A stretch of 64,000 bases of DNA, taken from Hexactinellida sp. DTS-2022. Taxonomy: Eukaryota > Porifera > Hexactinellida. The position numbers were made by a program, and so were the translations under genes. Positions 61,199 to 64,000 of the stretch are shown here, in pieces. The notes beneath the pieces are model-generated. The model was given only the letters and a program-made list of their open reading frames with translations, was not told the DNA's origin and made no database searches. Position 1 is the stretch's first letter; each line of letters opens with the position of its first letter. The DNA is taken from assembly GCA_028753945.1 (NCBI GenBank), contig JAPNXP010000006.1, positions 1,302,001-1,366,000 of the forward strand. The letters are read 5' to 3'.

Positions 61199-62400
61199 CA
61201 TGTGTTATATGCATTTTATTTACATACCAGATCGGATACCAAATACTAAACTTTAAGGTTGTAAGTTGTAACCTTTTAAATACAAGCATTTTTCTGATCA
61301 TGTCGTGATCGTATTGGGAATTCAATTCTTACATTATTAATAAGTTAAAATAGAAACTAAATAATATTAATTAATTAATTGTTTGTGGTCAACCGAATAT
61401 ATTCGGATTCGTTTTACCAACCGAATATTAACTATGTACACTCAAACCTCCCTTATCCGGGCACTGTTGTCCGGAGGGTGCCCATAACTGGAAATTTGCC
61501 CGAATTTAAGAAATATAATTGCAAGCGTATGTGCCATCCCAAAGTGTATAATCCTTATTTTCTACATTCAATTAAAATCAAAATCTGATGTTTTTCACGG
61601 GCTGTGGATAATTTATGATGTGTGTTTGTTAAAAATGTTTTGTCATTAAACTCCATTATTGATTAAATTAATACATAATTAGCTTGGTTTTACATCAATA
61701 AGGGTGCCCGCTGCCTTGAACTACGTACCGTATTCAGTTGCAACATTGTTTTACAGTAAAACCTGTCAATTGCTACCTTTGCGGCGTCCCTAAAGCGGTA
61801 TCTCGTGGCAGGGTTGTAGATTACAGGTACCACTGTACTATTATTTTAAGAAATAATTTGGCTATTCACAGTTCGTCAAATTCTTTCTGGTAACTTGGTT
61901 GTCAATAATGCGGAATATGAATAATTACATATCTAATTGTACAGTATTAACAGATCACAAAAAATCGGAAAGGATAAATCCGAAACCCAACCAGAGTCTC
62001 GATGGAGAGCTCTTCATACATCAAAACCGATATATATTCTTCGAAACAGTGGCTTATTTATGATTATTATAGTAACCTATTGCGAATACATTTGAATAAC
62101 ATTATGATTGTAACAAATGAATTAGAAATGGCAGGATCCTCTGAGGCATATTAACAGCTGAGCAGCAGTTATACAGGTATGCAGTATGCTTACTCCACTT
62201 AGTAAATATATTATACTTCCAATGGATGAATGACAACTATTCACTTTATCCTAGAGAGATTACTACCATGACAGTTAGCTCTTGTTGCGTGGGATAGTAG
62301 CTGTCCACTATTTCTACTCTCCACTTTGGGAGGGATTTCTAGAGGATTCAGCTCACAGCTAAAGTGAGTGTATTATACCTATTTATTAAAACTAATTAGA
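61199..62400. other. Downstream of FRMD4, MITE fragments
   Basis: No confident gene. A left end ACTCAAACCTCCCTTATCCG (61441) and an ACAGTAAAACCTGTCAATTG repeat (about 61754-61840) are MITE ends. Open minus-strand stretches near 62260-62350 look faintly exon-like but have no recognisable product. Confidence 0.45.
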
Positions 62401-62402
62401 TA

Positions 62403-62557
62403 CAGTCGAAATCGGGGTTTTCCCCCCCCTAAATGCATGGAAAAAGAGGCAAAAAAAACCGTATCGCAAAAACCCGTATTTAACATTATACAGTGCTATG
62501 AGGTTACGAAGAAACAAGGAGAAGCAAGGAGGCAAAAAACCCCGATTTCGACTGTAG
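62403..62557. repeat. Tc1/mariner-type MITE (CAGTCGAAATCGGG family)
   Basis: Ends CAGTCGAAATCGGGGTTTTC and AAACCCCGATTTCGACTG flanked by TA. The interior matches 49100-49200 inverted (GAAGAAACAAGGAGAAGCAA). Confidence 0.85.
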
Positions 62558-63071
62558 TATTAATTAATTAATATAATTATATACTAGCTCGCTTCGCTCG
62601 CAAAGATTGAATTGTTATTCTGATCCAGTGAGCAGAACACTTCTCTGGCTATTCAGGTATCTCTGATTCGAGTATATCCTTGTTGTACTGAGTGGTTAGA
62701 GGATGCGTCTCTTCAATCAATTCGTCAGCTCCATTCTGCTGCAAGCTCCCACGTATACACTAGTATTGTCTGTACAGATTCCTGTGAAATATAATTATAA
62801 GATTTGTGAGAGTCCCTTCCCAAACTATTTCTATTGAATTTCACAATAGTAGAGTAGCACTGAACAAACAGTGAATTGAATGGCAGACATTACTACAAGA
62901 AGCAACTCTAGTTAAATCGGAAACTGGAAACTATCTACTCTAATTTATAATACTACTATATATTATTATGCACTCATATTAAATAGCATTATCTTACTGT
63001 ACTATTTCGTATTAATAATTAAGATTATAGTGATATGTCCGTTTCCCAAGTGAATTGTGCATAAATCTATA

Positions 63072-63157
63072 TTCTGTTTCTATCCCAATCAGCTACAAAT
63101 ACTCTACTATTCATAGAATCTATAGCCACACGCGTGGGATCTTCATCCCATTTAATA
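63072..63157 (-). pseudogene. NHL-repeat coding fragment
   Basis: The minus strand encodes DEDPTRVAIDSMNSRVFVAD then WDRNR, the pattern of one NHL beta-propeller blade (P-x-x-VAID...VFVAD...NR). Upstream frames have stops. A nearby open minus-strand stretch (about 62650-62765) could be another exon. It is a decayed exon or part of a poorly resolved TRIM/NHL gene. Confidence 0.45.
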
Positions 63158-63297
63158 CATGTACCCCACTTGTCTCTACATTAGTATCTTTGTAGGTTGC
63201 ATTGATCTGTTCACACAGTCACAATCTCTGTATGCTTATCGTAAGGGATATCTGTAGAGCCATACCTCCCAAGTTAGAGATGGTCCAATACGGGTCA

Positions 63298-63571
63298 AGT
63301 ATGCTGAACACGAATTTCGCGTTTATAAATTTATAAAATGAATATTTATTGTTGTTTACACAAATAGGTAAACAAATTAATGAAATTCAAAATCAACCTA
63401 GAAGTTAGCTTTCAACGGGTATTATAAGTAAACAAGTATGCTGAACACGAATTTCGCGTTTATAAATTATCATATGAATATTTGTTGTTGTTGTTTACAC
63501 AAATAGGTAAACAAATTATTGAAAATTCAAAATAAACTCAGAAGTTAGCTTTCAACGGGTATTATAAGTAA
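63298..63571. repeat. Tandem duplication, two units of about 137 bases
   Basis: CAAGTATGCTGAACACGAAT begins both units (63297 and 63433), and both end CAACGGGTATTATAAGTAA. Only small differences separate them, so it is recent. Confidence 0.88.
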
Positions 63572-63619
63572 CTAGTATTATATGTATATAACTATGACAA
63601 CTATTATTAACTATGTAAT

Positions 63620-63723
63620 CAATTGTTTAGTGAGGAGTAAGGTCGCGTAGCGGTCGTTAACTTGACTACTTGAGGTGCGTAGTACCGATCTGTCGCAAAG
63701 TGACCGGGACCGAAGGGCTCGTG
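63620..63723 (+). repeat. Tandem short-hairpin motif, copy 3 (extended)
   Basis: Three stems in a row: GGTCGC-GTA-GCGGTC (about 63641), GGTGC-GTA-GTACC (about 63673) and GTCGC-AAA-GTGAC (about 63692), then ACCGAAGGGCT. TTAACTTGA links are shared with copy 2. A CCGGTTATAAG-type MITE end follows at about 63725. Confidence 0.65.
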
Positions 63724-64000
63724 TTCTTATAACCGGCATAAACTATATAGGATATATAGCAACCGTTTTCCAGTAGAACGTTCTTATATCCGATATCTAA
63801 TGTATAAATAAATTGTAATAAAATGGATATTCTCGATAATTTCATAATTTTTTTGGTCCCACAATGGCGAAAATACTAATAATGGCATAGGCTCGAGTGA
63901 ATCTGGTAGTTTGATTTAATGAATCAGCACTATACGTATAGTCTACATTTCTTTTTGCTATTCATTTATTCGATCGAGTTTATCGATTCTATTCGGTTTA

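Overview
The window is nuclear DNA of a multicellular animal. It is AT-rich, crowded with DNA-transposon debris, and carries a 23-exon FRMD4-type FERM gene with introns from under 100 bases to over 4 kb. FRMD4, thymidylate kinase and glucosamine-phosphate acetyltransferase orthologues, pogo/Tigger, hAT, MULE and Helitron elements and a cellular-type RNA-dependent RNA polymerase together suggest an invertebrate. An early-branching marine lineage such as a sponge or cnidarian is plausible, but the phylum cannot be fixed from sequence alone.

Layout. 1-6990: overlapping copies of a dispersed repeat, a decayed Tigger transposase split by a foldback element, and a broken C2H2 zinc-finger gene. 6991-14763: one uninterrupted reading frame of 2590 codons joining a Dicer/RIG-I-type SF2 helicase, a cellular (QDE-1/EGO-1 class) RNA-dependent RNA polymerase and a Cid1-type nucleotidyltransferase. 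This is the highlight: enzymes that elsewhere meet as separate subunits of RNA-silencing amplification complexes sit in one chain. 14957-16533: the same dispersed repeats again. 16953-20842: an intronless ABCC4-type transporter on the minus strand with one frameshift. 21185-28013: a MULE transposon with repeat-filled inverted ends, a FLYWCH-MULE-RING coding remnant and several nested elements. 28189-32460: GC-rich remnants of aldolase and alpha-tubulin genes, with two foldback elements. 32838-35450: more repeats, many with readable target-site duplications.

35721-61056: the FRMD4-like gene (1127 aa as assembled here) on the plus strand. Three small genes lie in its introns on the opposite strand: thymidylate kinase (two exons), glucosamine 6-phosphate N-acetyltransferase (one exon) and a dual-specificity phosphatase (one exon). 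61057-64000: MITEs, a tandem duplication and a weak NHL-repeat remnant.

How the genes relate. The helicase-polymerase-nucleotidyltransferase protein reads as a self-contained dsRNA-synthesis machine for RNA interference. The surrounding DNA holds many near-palindromic MITEs and long foldbacks that would form hairpin RNA if transcribed; a functional link is inference only. The transporter, zinc-finger remnant and FRMD4 cluster show no pathway link to it. No rRNA, tRNA or CRISPR array was recognised.
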